Part shown: piece by piece, positions 56,648 through 64,000 of the stretch
Layout of the letters: every line of letters begins with the position of its first letter
How positions within the stretch are numbered: the stretch's first letter is position 1
Origin: Francisellaceae bacterium
GTDB lineage: Bacteria > Pseudomonadota > Gammaproteobacteria > UBA6186 > Azoamicaceae
Direction of reading: 5' to 3'
NCBI GenBank assembly: GCA_018703155.1
Contig: JABJGS010000002.1
Location: forward strand, 1 to 64,000
Length of the DNA stretch: 64,000 nt
Notes under the pieces: model-generated
Seen by the model: only the letters and a program-made list of their open reading frames with translations
What the model was told of the DNA's origin: nothing
Databases searched by the model: none
Program-made: the position numbers and the translations under genes

Positions 56648-57223
56648 TTGCCAAAATATATAGCATTTGATTTCTATGGTGTTTTAGCTGACTCCTTTAA
56701 TGTTTTTTTAGAATCATTAATAAAAGTGCTACCTTCATATTTTGAAAAAAAATATAAACTTGAGTTAATTGACATTTCTAGAAATATTAGCCTTTACACT
56801 TTAGATATAGAAAAGAGAGATTCATCATATTCACAAAACATTTAAGAGACTGATATATTACAATGGAAAAGGAAATCAAACCATTTGGCTTAACAGAGAA
56901 AATACTCGGACGAATATTTGATAAAGATATTAAAATGGGTTGTACCATAAAATGATATTAAGATAATTAATACTATACTTAAAAGATATACTATAGCAGA
57001 TATTTTGACTTTTTTTTCAAAAATACCGTTATGAATGGAGATGACAAAACTTTGGAAAGTCTGAATAATGTAGCTGTACATTTTGAGAGCTGCTGGTATA
57101 TAGGAGGCACCAAGCATGACATCAAATCTGAATAATTTTCAGGTATGCAAAGAGCGGCGTATTGCCATAATTATACTTTTAAAAAAGTATTAGAAAAACA
57201 TTCTATTGGGAATATGGAAATAT
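56648..57223 (+). pseudogene. Decayed HAD-superfamily phosphatase
   Basis: The first 65 codons, from a TTG preceded by GGAG, carry HAD motif I (FDFYGVLADS) and then stop. About 270 bases later a different frame encodes the HAD motif IV region (WYIGGTKHDIKS at 57094-57129), broken by TAA at 57133-57135 and then continuing (FSGMQRAAYCHNYTF) to a stop near 57223. Several frameshifts and stops separate the parts, so the gene is dead. Confidence 0.7.
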
Positions 57224-57500
57224 AGACAGTATAATATTATTGGTTAGAATTGAAATAACCCCACCTATTGTATGTATTTAAAGTTCTGTGTGTGCAAAAA
57301 ATTACATCAACTTTATTATTGATTTTGTGTCCCCTTAAGAGCAAAAAAATTTATTCACCATAGCAAACATATTTTATTTTTCTGTTTTCCATAAATTAAA
57401 ATAATTTTAATATTTTAGTTGAAAATAAATGAGTTGCTGCTATGAAATAGATTTATTTTTTAGTAACTTCAACTACTTTCAATTAATTAACAAATTCACG

Positions 57501-58916
57501 TTAAACATTAGTTAACACTGACAAAAACATTTTTGCAAAATGTTCACTGCTAACAGCTAAATAAATTGTTGCCCTTGGACTTGATGTTATTTTATGATCA
57601 GGAATATCATCCTCATTTTCCCACATATAGGTAACTCCGTAGGAATCATATGCATCGACTTCATTTGTTTCTTTCTTTGCCCAACTTTGATGCTCATTTA
57701 AAGTTTCAATAAAATCATTTTGTTTTAATTTATAAAATGCATTTAAATTCATTTTTTTATATTTTTCATAAAATTCATAGGGATGATCTTCTTTATTAAT
57801 ATTTACAGCAATATTTGCAGTAACAGTTTTTGCATATATAGGATTGCTTTTATTGTTTTCTAAATTATTAATAAATATTGCTGCTGCCAAACAATCCCAA
57901 AAATCTAAAAACTTGTTTTTGATCTGAAACTCATAGCGCTCTAGCATCTTAACAACTAAACTACTTGCCCAAATATATTGCTCGGTACTTTCATTTTTAC
58001 GCATATACTGCGTGGCTAATTTTAAGCTTTCCTGGTAATGCTCAGTTACTGGAGTATATTTAGTCGCATTCAATGGGATAATTGTCAGAGGGATATTTTT
58101 GGTTTTCAGCATTGTGAATAACATGTCAAAATCTTTTGGTGCAATATAAACATTCCATTCTGCATCTTCATTTAATATTTCTGGTGCAGTAAAAATAGTT
58201 TGGATATTTCCAGTTTTCCCCCATAATCCAGGCTGTTCATTCTTTTGTTTAAATGATCCTGCCATCAATGTCACACCTTTAAAATTGTTGAATACCTCTG
58301 GGTGCTTAGATGCTAAATGTGCAAGGCTAACAGCTGGCCCTGTTTCTAATATATTAATTCCTTCTGTTTCACTATTTATTAGTTTAGCAATCTCATTTAT
58401 TGATTCATTATTATTAAATTGCTTCAGTGCGATGTTAAATTTATTTTTCAACTTAGCATCTAAATTAATTTTATGTTTAATTTTATCATTTAATTCATTT
58501 ATATCTTTTAATTCACGATACCCAATACTGTCATTTGTTTTGGGAATATCAAATCCCCAAATAAATGCATTCAGATCATTAGTTTCTTTACGCCATTTTT
58601 CTGGGAATGTAACTCTTCTTGTATGACTCATTTCAGAAAATGATTTTTCTGGACCACAAAACACAGGGATATTTAACTGATTTACTTTTTTTAAAATGCC
58701 AAGTGTTGAAAATAGCCCTTCTTCACACGAAGCTTCTCCTGATGGCTCAAGAACAATTAATTTAATATCTGATACTGGGTGTAACAAATTTATTAATAAT
58801 GAAAAGATGTCATCATATGCACCATCATGAAATAATGCTGTTGCTTTCGCAGCCCAAGTTGCGGAACTAAAACTTGGAACAAAAACACTCACTAAGATAA
58901 TACAAGTGTTTTTCAT
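57501..58916 (-). CDS. Secreted nucleoside hydrolase-like protein with degenerate active site
   Basis: A 471-residue protein starting at the ATG at 58914-58916, with a signal peptide (hydrophobic core IILVSVFVPSF, cleavage near residue 22). ATALFHDGAYDDIFSLL corresponds to the N-terminal DxDxxxDD calcium loop of inosine-uridine nucleoside hydrolases, ETGPAVSLAHLA to the GPLTNLA segment, VTLMAGSF and EWNVYI to the next two, and FWDCLAAA to the HDPLA motif. The catalytic His is Trp, the first loop Asp is missing and Asn of TNLA is Ser, so hydrolase activity is doubtful. The long C-terminal extension (about 120 residues) is unusual. It may be an exported binding or effector protein. Confidence 0.75.
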   Translation of the reverse strand: MKNTCIILVSVFVPSFSSATWAAKATALFHDGAYDDIFSLLINLLHPVSDIKLIVLEPSGEASCEEGLFSTLGILKKVNQLNIPVFCGPEKSFSEMSHTRRVTFPEKWRKETNDLNAFIWGFDIPKTNDSIGYRELKDINELNDKIKHKINLDAKLKNKFNIALKQFNNNESINEIAKLINSETEGINILETGPAVSLAHLASKHPEVFNNFKGVTLMAGSFKQKNEQPGLWGKTGNIQTIFTAPEILNEDAEWNVYIAPKDFDMLFTMLKTKNIPLTIIPLNATKYTPVTEHYQESLKLATQYMRKNESTEQYIWASSLVVKMLERYEFQIKNKFLDFWDCLAAAIFINNLENNKSNPIYAKTVTANIAVNINKEDHPYEFYEKYKKMNLNAFYKLKQNDFIETLNEHQSWAKKETNEVDAYDSYGVTYMWENEDDIPDHKITSSPRATIYLAVSSEHFAKMFLSVLTNV

Positions 58917-59059
58917 TTTTTCATGAATCAATGAATGTGAAAACAGAGCATGTAGCAGTAAAAACTTCATAAAGAATTTTAGTCTCTCGACATCATATTA
59001 AGAATCTTATCCATAAGAATCCACGAATCTACTTACTATAATCCTTAATATTACAGTTT

Positions 59060-59485
59060 TTACTTAACTACTGTTAAGTGCGATGGTTTTTTTCCATCTT
59101 TTTTCTTGAGCCCAGGGGATGCAGGTGATGATAAATTAGTACTAGTAACTTTTTCTATTGTTGGTGGGGGCTCGGTCTCTTCATCATTAAAGACCATCCC
59201 CTGACCATTCTCACTAGCGTATATAGCTAATACTGCTAGCATCGGCACATGAATGTCATGTGTTATGCCATGAAATTTAGCCATGAAATCTATCGCATCA
59301 TTCCCCAAAGACAGTTCATGGACTGCATCCATAGATACATTCAGTACTATTTGCCCATTTTCTACGTATTCCAGAGGAACTTGAGCATCTGAATGATTAG
59401 CATTTACGACGACATATGGGGTACAGGAATTATCCACAATCCACTCATAAAACGCTCTTACTAAATATGGCCGTGTAGATTTCAT
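59060..59485 (-). CDS. sspB: Stringent starvation protein B, ClpXP adaptor
   Basis: Delivers ssrA-tagged proteins to ClpXP. The 141-residue protein has the N-terminal SspB domain (RPYLVRAFYEWIVDN, TPYVVVN, FHGITHDIHVPMLAVLAIYA) and the ClpX-docking tail SHLTVVK after a Ser/Pro-rich linker. It lies 12 bases after sspA. Confidence 0.96.
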   Translation of the reverse strand: MKSTRPYLVRAFYEWIVDNSCTPYVVVNANHSDAQVPLEYVENGQIVLNVSMDAVHELSLGNDAIDFMAKFHGITHDIHVPMLAVLAIYASENGQGMVFNDEETEPPPTIEKVTSTNLSSPASPGLKKKDGKKPSHLTVVK

Positions 59486-59497
59486 GTTCTAACTCTC

Positions 59498-60133
59498 TTA
59501 TATCCTTAGCATCCTTTCAGCATCAGTTAAGCTTGCTTGAAAAGATTCTCTTTGAAACATGCGCTCAGCATATTCTAAAACTGGAGCTGCTTGTGGTGGT
59601 AACTCTACTCCCAAGCTTGGTAATCTCCATAACAGTGGCGCTATACAGCAATCTACAAGTGATATTTCTTCGCTTAAGAAAAATGGCATCTCGACAAAAA
59701 CAGGGATTACACTTGAAATACTTTCAGCTAGAGCTTTTCTTGATAAATTGCGTTCTGTCTCTGGGGTTTGTAAATCTAAAATCTTATCTAAGTGATGATA
59801 CCAATCTTGATTAACTCTATGCATCATCAATCTACTTCTGCCTTTGGTAACAGGATAAACTGGCATTAGTGGTGGATGTGGGAACCGCTCATCAAGATAT
59901 TCCATAATTATTTCAGATTGATATAAAATTAAATCTCTATCAACCAATGTTGGCAAAGAGCCATATGGATTTACTTCAAGCAAGCTCTCATGTGCCTTTG
60001 CATTTGTATCAACTTCGATGACATCATATGTAACGCCTTTCTCTGCTAAAACAATTCTAACTCTGTGACAATATGCATCATCAGATAAAGAATACAAGGT
60101 CATTACGGAACGTTTATTAGCAGCTGATGCCAT
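59498..60133 (-). CDS. sspA: Stringent starvation protein A
   Basis: RNA-polymerase-associated protein with glutathione-S-transferase fold, involved in stress and virulence gene control in several gammaproteobacteria. 211 residues: GST-N domain with VNPYGSLPTLVDRDLILYQSEIIMEYLDERFPHPPLMP and a helical C-terminal domain ending LTDAERML. Order rplM-rpsI-petABC-sspA-sspB is typical. Confidence 0.96.
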   Translation of the reverse strand: MASAANKRSVMTLYSLSDDAYCHRVRIVLAEKGVTYDVIEVDTNAKAHESLLEVNPYGSLPTLVDRDLILYQSEIIMEYLDERFPHPPLMPVYPVTKGRSRLMMHRVNQDWYHHLDKILDLQTPETERNLSRKALAESISSVIPVFVEMPFFLSEEISLVDCCIAPLLWRLPSLGVELPPQAAPVLEYAERMFQRESFQASLTDAERMLRI

Positions 60134-60173
60134 ACTTCATTACCTCTTAAAATTAAATGTGTCGTGATTTCAG

Positions 60174-60944
60174 TCAGTGAACATCCTTCCAATACTCACG
60201 TTTTAGCAAATATGCAAAGACCGTAAATATTACTAGAAATGCTATAACAAATACACCAATATTTTTTCTTTCTACCTGATGCGGATCAGCAACATAAGAT
60301 AGGAAGTTAACCAAGTCTGCTACAACCTTATCGTATTCATCAGTAGAAAGACTTCCTGAATGAGCAAGTGTTAGAGAAGAAATAACTTTATCTTCAACTT
60401 GCTTACCCCCTATATCATGAATGGTGCTTTTATATTCTGGCACCAAAATTCCTTGTAAATTTGCTAGTACATGAGGCATTCCAACATCTTCAAAGACTGT
60501 ATTATTTACACCCCATGGTCTACTCTCATCAAGATAAAAACTCCTTAAAAAAGTATAGACCCAGTCAGCGCCTTTAGATTTTGCTACTAAGGATAAATCT
60601 GGTGGTGCAGTTCCAAACCATTTTTCTGCATCTGCTGTTCGCATTGATGTTTTAATAGCATCTGTCATCTTTGCAGCGTTTCCAAATATCAAACTATCTT
60701 GCACAACCTTGTCTAAGACTTTACCTTGTTCATCTGTAATACCAATTCCTTTAGCCAAACTACCATAGCGCGTGTATTGAATACCATGGCAACCACTACA
60801 AGTATTCATGAAGGTTTTAGCTCCTCTTTGTAAGGAAGCATAATCCGTTGGATCCAATGGCGCCTTATCTAAGTGAACTTGATTGCCACTAGCAAAGCTA
60901 CATAGTGAACAAGATATCGACAGTATAAAAATGTACAGTTTCAT
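60174..60944 (-). CDS. petC: Ubiquinol-cytochrome c reductase, cytochrome c1
   Basis: Heme-binding subunit of the bc1 complex. Signal peptide (LYIFILSISCSLCSFASG), heme motif CSGCH near residue 50, axial Met in VGMPHVL, and one C-terminal membrane anchor (IGVFVIAFLVIFTVFAYLL). I start at the ATG at 60942-60944; a GTG at 60956 would overlap petB by 7 bases. Length about 256, standard. Confidence 0.95.
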   Translation of the reverse strand: MKLYIFILSISCSLCSFASGNQVHLDKAPLDPTDYASLQRGAKTFMNTCSGCHGIQYTRYGSLAKGIGITDEQGKVLDKVVQDSLIFGNAAKMTDAIKTSMRTADAEKWFGTAPPDLSLVAKSKGADWVYTFLRSFYLDESRPWGVNNTVFEDVGMPHVLANLQGILVPEYKSTIHDIGGKQVEDKVISSLTLAHSGSLSTDEYDKVVADLVNFLSYVADPHQVERKNIGVFVIAFLVIFTVFAYLLKREYWKDVH

Positions 60945-60949
60945 TACTT

Positions 60950-62191
60950 TCAACACTTTACCCTCTCTGGCTCAGGCTTTGTTTTATCTATCTTTGAATA
61001 AATTGGCATTAGGAAGAAAAAACCAAAGTATATAACGGTGCATATCTGTGCTAACAAAGTTTTTCCTGGTGTTGGTTCTTGTAACCCCAAATAACCCAAT
61101 AAAACAAAACTTATAGTAAACAAAGCTAATGCCGTCCTAAAAATAGGCCCCTTATATCTTATAGATTTTACTGGACTTCTATCTAACCAAGGTAATAAAC
61201 AAAATATTGTTGTTGCAAGCCCCATGGCAATAACCCCAAGTAATTTATTGGGTATTGCTCGTAATATTGCGTAATAAGGCGTCATATACCATACAGGAGC
61301 AATATGCTCTGGTGTTTTCATTGCATCAGCAGGATCATAGTTAGGAGCTTCTAGAAATAAACCATAGAAATCTGGCATGAAAAAAACCACACCAAAAAAT
61401 AGTATTAAGAACACTCCCACACCAAATAAGTCTTTAACTGTGTAATATGGATGAAAAGGTATACCATCTAATGGAATGCCTTTTTCATTTTTAGTTTTCT
61501 TAATTTCAACGCCATCTGGATTATTTGATCCAACTTCATGTAAAGCAAAGATATGTATAAATACTAATCCTACGAACATTAAGGGCACGGCCACAACATG
61601 TAGAGCAAAAAATCTATTTAAAGTAACACCAGATACCCCATAATCACCTCGAACCCATTCCATTAGGAAATCACCCACAAATGGAACTGCACCAAATAGT
61701 GATGTGATAACTTGCGCCCCCCAAAAAGACATATTGCCCCAAGGTAAAAGATAACCGAAAAATGCTTCAGCCATTAGGCACATAAAAATACCCATCCCAA
61801 TTAGCCATACCAGCTCTCTAGGTTTTTTATACGATCCATATAACAAGCCTCGGTACATATGCAAATAAACCACAATAAAAAAGAATGATGCACCCGTCGA
61901 ATGCATATATCTAAGTAACCAGCCCATTGGTAAATCACGCATAATGAATTCTACTGAAGCGAATGCACCTTCAGCTGAGGGATTGTAGTTCATAGTTAAC
62001 CAGATACCAGTAAGTAGTTGATTAACCAACACCAACATAGCTAAAGAACCAAAATAATACCAAAAATTAAAATTTTTGGGAGCATAATACCCAGACAAAT
62101 GCTCTTTCCATAATTTGGTAAGCGGTACACGTTCATTCACCCAATCCAAGGTATATCCAACCAGTGAAATTGATTCTTTCTCTTTTGTCAT
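60950..62191 (-). CDS. petB: Ubiquinol-cytochrome c reductase, cytochrome b
   Basis: Core membrane subunit with two hemes and the quinone sites. 413 residues, eight membrane helices, paired heme His in RYMHSTGASFFFIVVYLHMY and ALHVVAVPLMFVGLVFIHIF, and the Qo loop APVWYMTPYYAILRAI. Starts directly after petA. Confidence 0.97.
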   Translation of the reverse strand: MTKEKESISLVGYTLDWVNERVPLTKLWKEHLSGYYAPKNFNFWYYFGSLAMLVLVNQLLTGIWLTMNYNPSAEGAFASVEFIMRDLPMGWLLRYMHSTGASFFFIVVYLHMYRGLLYGSYKKPRELVWLIGMGIFMCLMAEAFFGYLLPWGNMSFWGAQVITSLFGAVPFVGDFLMEWVRGDYGVSGVTLNRFFALHVVAVPLMFVGLVFIHIFALHEVGSNNPDGVEIKKTKNEKGIPLDGIPFHPYYTVKDLFGVGVFLILFFGVVFFMPDFYGLFLEAPNYDPADAMKTPEHIAPVWYMTPYYAILRAIPNKLLGVIAMGLATTIFCLLPWLDRSPVKSIRYKGPIFRTALALFTISFVLLGYLGLQEPTPGKTLLAQICTVIYFGFFFLMPIYSKIDKTKPEPERVKC

Positions 62192-62779
62192 TTATGCACC
62201 CCCTGCATCTTCACCGATACGCAATACGGTTTCACTAATAAAGCTATATGGTGGAACTACTAAATTTGTTGGTGCCGGAACACCTTGATAAACTCGACCA
62301 GACATATCGAATTTTGAGCCATGACAAGGACAAAAAAATCCTCCAGGCCAATCTGAATCTACACTGCCTTTTTTGGGACGATACATAGGAACACAGCCAA
62401 GATGAGTACAAATACCGATAGCAACAAAAAAAACTTCATTAATTGCCCTGTAAATGTTTTTAGCATATTCTGGTTGTTGGGGTACGTCTGAGTTAGGATC
62501 CCTAAGCATATCATCCATGCTAGATAGCCCGTCTAAAATTTCTTTTGTTCTATGAACAACAAATATTGGTTGGCCTCGCCAGGATACTGTTATTTTTTGC
62601 CCTGGTTCTATCTTAGCAACATCAATGTCAACCGGTGCTCCTAATGCTTTTGCCTTTGCACTTGGCAACCATGAGCCAACAAAAGGTATTGAAGCTAAAC
62701 CTAGACCTACGCCACCAATGATACCTGTAGCTGCAGTTAAAAACTGCCTCCGCTTCATGTCAGTATCATGATGCTCCAT
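62192..62779 (-). CDS. petA: Ubiquinol-cytochrome c reductase, Rieske iron-sulfur subunit
   Basis: 195 residues. Tat-type N-terminal anchor (MKRRQFLTAATGIIGGVGL), then the Rieske 2Fe-2S ligands CTHLGC and CPCHGS. The ATG at 62777-62779 is preceded by AGGGGGA. First gene of petABC, separated from rpsI by a terminator. Confidence 0.97.
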   Translation of the reverse strand: MEHHDTDMKRRQFLTAATGIIGGVGLGLASIPFVGSWLPSAKAKALGAPVDIDVAKIEPGQKITVSWRGQPIFVVHRTKEILDGLSSMDDMLRDPNSDVPQQPEYAKNIYRAINEVFFVAIGICTHLGCVPMYRPKKGSVDSDWPGGFFCPCHGSKFDMSGRVYQGVPAPTNLVVPPYSFISETVLRIGEDAGGA

Positions 62780-62923
62780 CCATTCCCCCTTTTCCCTAAC
62801 TTCCCAATATATACTAGAGCATAAAGATGCCCATTGGGAAAGACAAATTTCCTAATCGATAAAGTCTAACATATTTAATCAAGCACAAAAAAGCCCAGGG
62901 ACAACAATAGGGATTTTGTAACG

Positions 62924-62954
62924 AAAAAAAGCAAGGCTCTCTCGAGCCCTGCTT
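62924..62954 (-). terminator. Terminator of rplM-rpsI
   Basis: Reading the reverse strand, an 11-bp stem (arms 62944-62954 and 62929-62939, one mismatch) with a 4-base loop is followed by a run of T (complement of 62924-62930). It ends the ribosomal operon 25 bases after the rpsI stop. Confidence 0.9.
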
Positions 62955-62978
62955 CTAATATATTGACAAAAAGATATA

Positions 62979-63419
62979 TTATCTTTTTGAGTATTGCTCA
63001 AGTTTACGTGCTTTACGACGGCCAACCTTCTTCCTCTCAACAACACGAGAGTCTCTAGTTACAAATCCAACTGCTCTTAGTAGTCTTCTAAATGACTTCT
63101 TATCTTCTGAATCATCGCTAGTAGCACCACCAGTTTCTTCATCATAAGCCATCAATGCACGAGTAATACCATGCCTAACTGCACCAGCTTGCCCAGTTAC
63201 ACCACCACCTCTTACAGTGATTTTAGCATTAAATTTTTCTATCATATTAACAACTTCAAATGGCTGACGAACAACCATTCGTGATGTACCACGAGTGAAA
63301 TAATTATCTAATGACAACCCGTTTACAGTTATTTCACCAGTACCAGCTGATAGAAATACTCTCGCTGTTGATGATTTACGTCTACCGGTACCATAATATT
63401 TTTTAGCTTGGCTACTCAT
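62979..63419 (-). CDS. rpsI: 30S ribosomal protein S9, with acidic insertion
   Basis: Clear uS9: [36 protein letters not shown] and the basic tail [12 protein letters not shown] that reaches the decoding P site. It is 146 residues versus about 130 in most gammaproteobacteria. The extra part is an acidic stretch ([13 protein letters not shown], about residues 95-109) between [10 protein letters not shown] and the [14 protein letters not shown] helix. Follows rplM by 6 bases. Confidence 0.97.
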   Translation of the reverse strand: MSSQAKKYYGTGRRKSSTARVFLSAGTGEITVNGLSLDNYFTRGTSRMVVRQPFEVVNMIEKFNAKITVRGGGVTGQAGAVRHGITRALMAYDEETGGATSDDSEDKKSFRRLLRAVGFVTRDSRVVERKKVGRRKARKLEQYSKR

Positions 63420-63425
63420 TATATT

Positions 63426-63854
63426 TTAAACCTCTAATAATTCTGGCTGTTGTGCCGTATGCGGATGCTCTGTACCAGCATATACTTTAAGCTTGCTATA
63501 CATAGAACGCCCCAATGGGTTGCGAGGCAACATTCCTTTTACAGCTAAACTAATAACTCTATCTGGATGCTTATCTATTAATTGTTTGAAAGACAATGAC
63601 TTTATACCACCCGGATAGCCTGTGTGGCGATGGTACATTTTATCATCAGTCTTATTGCCAGTTACAGCAACTTTCTCTGCATTTACAACAATAATGTAAT
63701 CACCAGTATCTACGTGAGGGGTATATTCAGGCTTATGTTTGCCTCTTAATCTTCTCGCAACTTCACTCGCAAGACGGCCTAAAGTCTTGCCGTTTGCATC
63801 AATTAAGTACCATCCTCTTTTAACTTCGGCTGGTTTTGCACTGTAGGTCTTCAT
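63426..63854 (-). CDS. rplM: 50S ribosomal protein L13
   Basis: 142-residue uL13 with [43 protein letters not shown] and [19 protein letters not shown] lies 4 bases before the ATG at 63852-63854. First gene of the rplM-rpsI operon. Confidence 0.98.
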   Translation of the reverse strand: MKTYSAKPAEVKRGWYLIDANGKTLGRLASEVARRLRGKHKPEYTPHVDTGDYIIVVNAEKVAVTGNKTDDKMYHRHTGYPGGIKSLSFKQLIDKHPDRVISLAVKGMLPRNPLGRSMYSKLKVYAGTEHPHTAQQPELLEV

Positions 63855-63933
63855 GGATCCCCCGGTTTTTAATTTTTAGAACGATAAGTCCCTTTTTCAG
63901 GAAGTAAACAATCGTTATGTAAAACAGGCGCTA

Positions 63934-63963
63934 ATATTAAGATATCTACCCCAATTGTGTCAA
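63934..63963 (-). promoter_or_regulatory. Likely promoter of rplM-rpsI
   Basis: On the reverse strand a perfect -35 TTGACA (complement of 63958-63963) is followed after 18 bases by TAATAT (complement of 63934-63939). The roughly 75-base leader to the rplM ATG could hold the autoregulatory site that L13 operons carry in other gammaproteobacteria; I did not resolve a structure. Confidence 0.55.
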
Positions 63964-64000
63964 GATTATTAACAGCATATAGTTTTCAAACTCACTTAAT

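Overview
This is an AT-rich bacterial chromosome segment. Its core genes and their order are gammaproteobacterial: rplM-rpsI-petABC-sspA-sspB, pilB-pilC...pilD-coaE-zapD, aceE-aceF-lpd with an AmpE-like gene, lptF-lptG divergent from pepA-valS, lpoA-diaA-dolP, plus mutH and hspQ. Between these housekeeping blocks lie many genes that look host-directed: ankyrin-repeat proteins, large proteins with internal membrane hairpins, a secreted nucleoside-hydrolase-like protein, a secreted flavin oxidase and a kinase-like protein. That mixture fits a host-associated gammaproteobacterium, most likely of the Legionella/Coxiella/Berkiella side of the class. The exact lineage is inference, and no secretion-system gene lies in the window.

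Layout. 1-3654: a 12-bp tandem repeat cut by the window edge, then an 1149-residue protein with a possible permuted papain-type His...Asn-Cys pair. 3719-7540: methyltransferase, YchJ-like protein, GNAT and radA, then a small unknown gene. 7541-14158: scattered small genes (GrpB-like, HspQ, a membrane protein, GIY-YIG, glutaminase, macrodomain, ung). 14353-20270: exported bicovalent-flavin oxidase, mutH, and a tandem pair of paralogous membrane proteins. 20801-27776: pyruvate dehydrogenase operon headed by a periplasmic protein and AmpE. 28476-36433: type IV pilus genes pilA, pilB, pilC and pilD plus coaE, interrupted between pilC and pilD by a reverse-strand block of unknown genes. 36980-42064: zapD, a coiled-coil membrane protein, an RDD protein, a damaged-looking ClC gene and an apparently frameshifted leucine-rich gene.

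42076-53270 holds envelope and translation genes: lptG/lptF exporting lipopolysaccharide, pepA, valS, lpoA, diaA, a BON lipoprotein and a GlcD-type oxidase. 53215-58916 is accessory: an acidic unknown protein, two tandem ankyrin paralogs, a decayed HAD phosphatase and a secreted protein with a degenerate nucleoside hydrolase fold. 59060-63854 returns to conserved genes: sspB, sspA, the cytochrome bc1 operon, and rpsI/rplM with their own promoter and terminator.

The strongest leads for something undescribed are the block inserted in the pil locus (orf404 with a phosphoinositide-kinase-like loop, a gene broken by one in-frame TAA, and orf189), the tandem paralog pair at 17322-20270, the 1149-residue protein, and the ankyrin pair sharing an unrecognised C-terminal domain. 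No tRNA, rRNA, CRISPR array or intact insertion sequence was recognised.
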